64,000 nt of DNA from Brachyspira hyodysenteriae ATCC 27164 (GTDB taxonomy: Bacteria > Spirochaetota > Brachyspiria > Brachyspirales > Brachyspiraceae): the NCBI RefSeq assembly GCF_001676785.2, contig NZ_CP015910.2, positions 434,001-498,000 of the forward strand. Direction: 5' to 3'. Numbering within the stretch: position 1 is the first letter of the stretch; every line of letters begins with the position of its first letter. The translations under genes and the position numbers were made by a program. Positions 63,604 through 64,000 of this stretch are shown piece after piece. Under the pieces are notes generated by a model that saw only the letters and a list, made by a program, of their open reading frames with translations, did no database searches and had not been told where the DNA came from.

Positions 63604-64000
63604 ATGAAAAAAATATTCATTACAATATTTTCATTTCTATTATTTTTTGCAAATACATTATTCTCACAATTTGATGCTAGCATATATGCACCATTATCTT
63701 TTACATTAACATTTCCTATGTTGGATACTAAAAATGTTAATGTAAATAATCTTAAAGGAAATGGAAGTTTTTCTGCAGGAGTTATAGGAAATTTCGGACA
63801 TAAATTTTCAATAAATGATGGTAAATATTCTATAAGTGTTTTAACAGAGATTGGATATTACAGACAAACTTTTTCAGCATCATTTCATTATTCTTCCATA
63901 GAGTTTAAAGATACTTTAGCTTTTGATACCTTATTAGTTGGTCTAATGCCTAAATTCAATATAGATTTAAAGGATTTGCTTACATCTATAAGTCCGAATT
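63604..64000 (+). CDS. Putative outer-membrane protein, 3' end beyond window
   Basis: The frame is open from ATG 63604 to the window edge (132 codons). GGAG at 63592-63595 gives the ribosome site. A signal peptide is clear (MKKIFITIFSFLLFFANTLFSQ). The mature part alternates in the style of barrel strands (FDASIYAPLSFTLTFPML, SFSAGVIGNFGHKFSI, YSISVLTEIGYYRQTFSASF). It is likely an outer-membrane protein; the family is not recognised and the C-terminus is missing. Confidence 0.75.
   Translation, partial: MKKIFITIFSFLLFFANTLFSQFDASIYAPLSFTLTFPMLDTKNVNVNNLKGNGSFSAGVIGNFGHKFSINDGKYSISVLTEIGYYRQTFSASFHYSSIEFKDTLAFDTLLVGLMPKFNIDLKDLLTSISPN

Overview
The window is very AT-rich (codons end mostly in A or T, AGA/ATA/TTA dominate) and its gene content points to an anaerobic, host-associated spirochaete of the genus Brachyspira. 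Supporting signs are a spiro-SPASM-type protein, several secreted or outer-membrane proteins with spirochaete-style signals, butyrate-type acyl-CoA metabolism, rubrerythrin and flavodiiron oxygen defence, and a methyl-accepting chemotaxis protein. The genus call is an inference from content and base composition; the species is not assigned.

Layout. 1-5.6 kb: a frameshifted family 8 glycosyltransferase, an SPL-type radical SAM protein, RtcB, and a glucose/GlcNAc-type PTS EIICBA. 5.7-13.4 kb: a chemotaxis receptor, a GNAT acetyltransferase, a large dispersed inverted-repeat element, a possible small RNA, a DUF486 membrane protein, a SurA/PpiD-like foldase, an IMP dehydrogenase without CBS domains, and a divergent HD-GYP-like protein. 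13.4-23.7 kb: rubrerythrin and Fe-SOD, a secreted Thr/Glu-rich protein, DNA polymerase III delta', an 1829-residue tail-anchored repeat coiled-coil protein, and RNase HII. 23.7-29.7 kb: HAD phosphatase, tRNA-Gly(GCC), the tig-clpP-clpX cluster, EF-P with an unusual tip loop, and a second copy of the repeat element. 29.7-33 kb: two tandem OppA-type lipoproteins. 33.6-38.4 kb: a strongly expressed operon of CoA-transferase, an acyl-CoA dehydrogenase/EtfA/rubredoxin fusion, and a flavodiiron protein. 38.4-43.9 kb: a membrane-anchored unknown, RF1, and a three-gene run with a spiro-SPASM protein. 43.9-46.2 kb: nucleotidyltransferase, DJ-1-like protein and TPR protein.

46.2-57.5 kb is a complete beta-glucuronide catabolic locus: a signal-peptide barrel-like protein, beta-glucuronidase, GPH transporter, UxaC, UxuB, UxuA, KdgK and Eda, with a divergent FadR-type GntR regulator. 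The same 10-bp palindrome ATACTAGTAT sits at three promoters of the locus, which gives a candidate operator for one regulon. Terminator-like hairpins lie inside the long transcripts.

57.6-61.6 kb is an arsenic-type cluster (ArsR, ACR3, ArsP-like permease) followed by three small thioredoxin-fold genes. Two of these contain an in-frame UGA, each in the context GGC-UGA-GG and each followed at similar distance by a hairpin. Translated through UGA they read ...GGCGUG... and ...FGUGC..., and the third paralogue has Cys where the first has UGA. I read them as selenoproteins that ordinary gene calling would truncate or miss. This is the most notable find in the window.

61.7-64 kb: galactose mutarotase, a SAM methyltransferase, a half copy of the dispersed element, and the start of an outer-membrane-type protein cut by the window edge.
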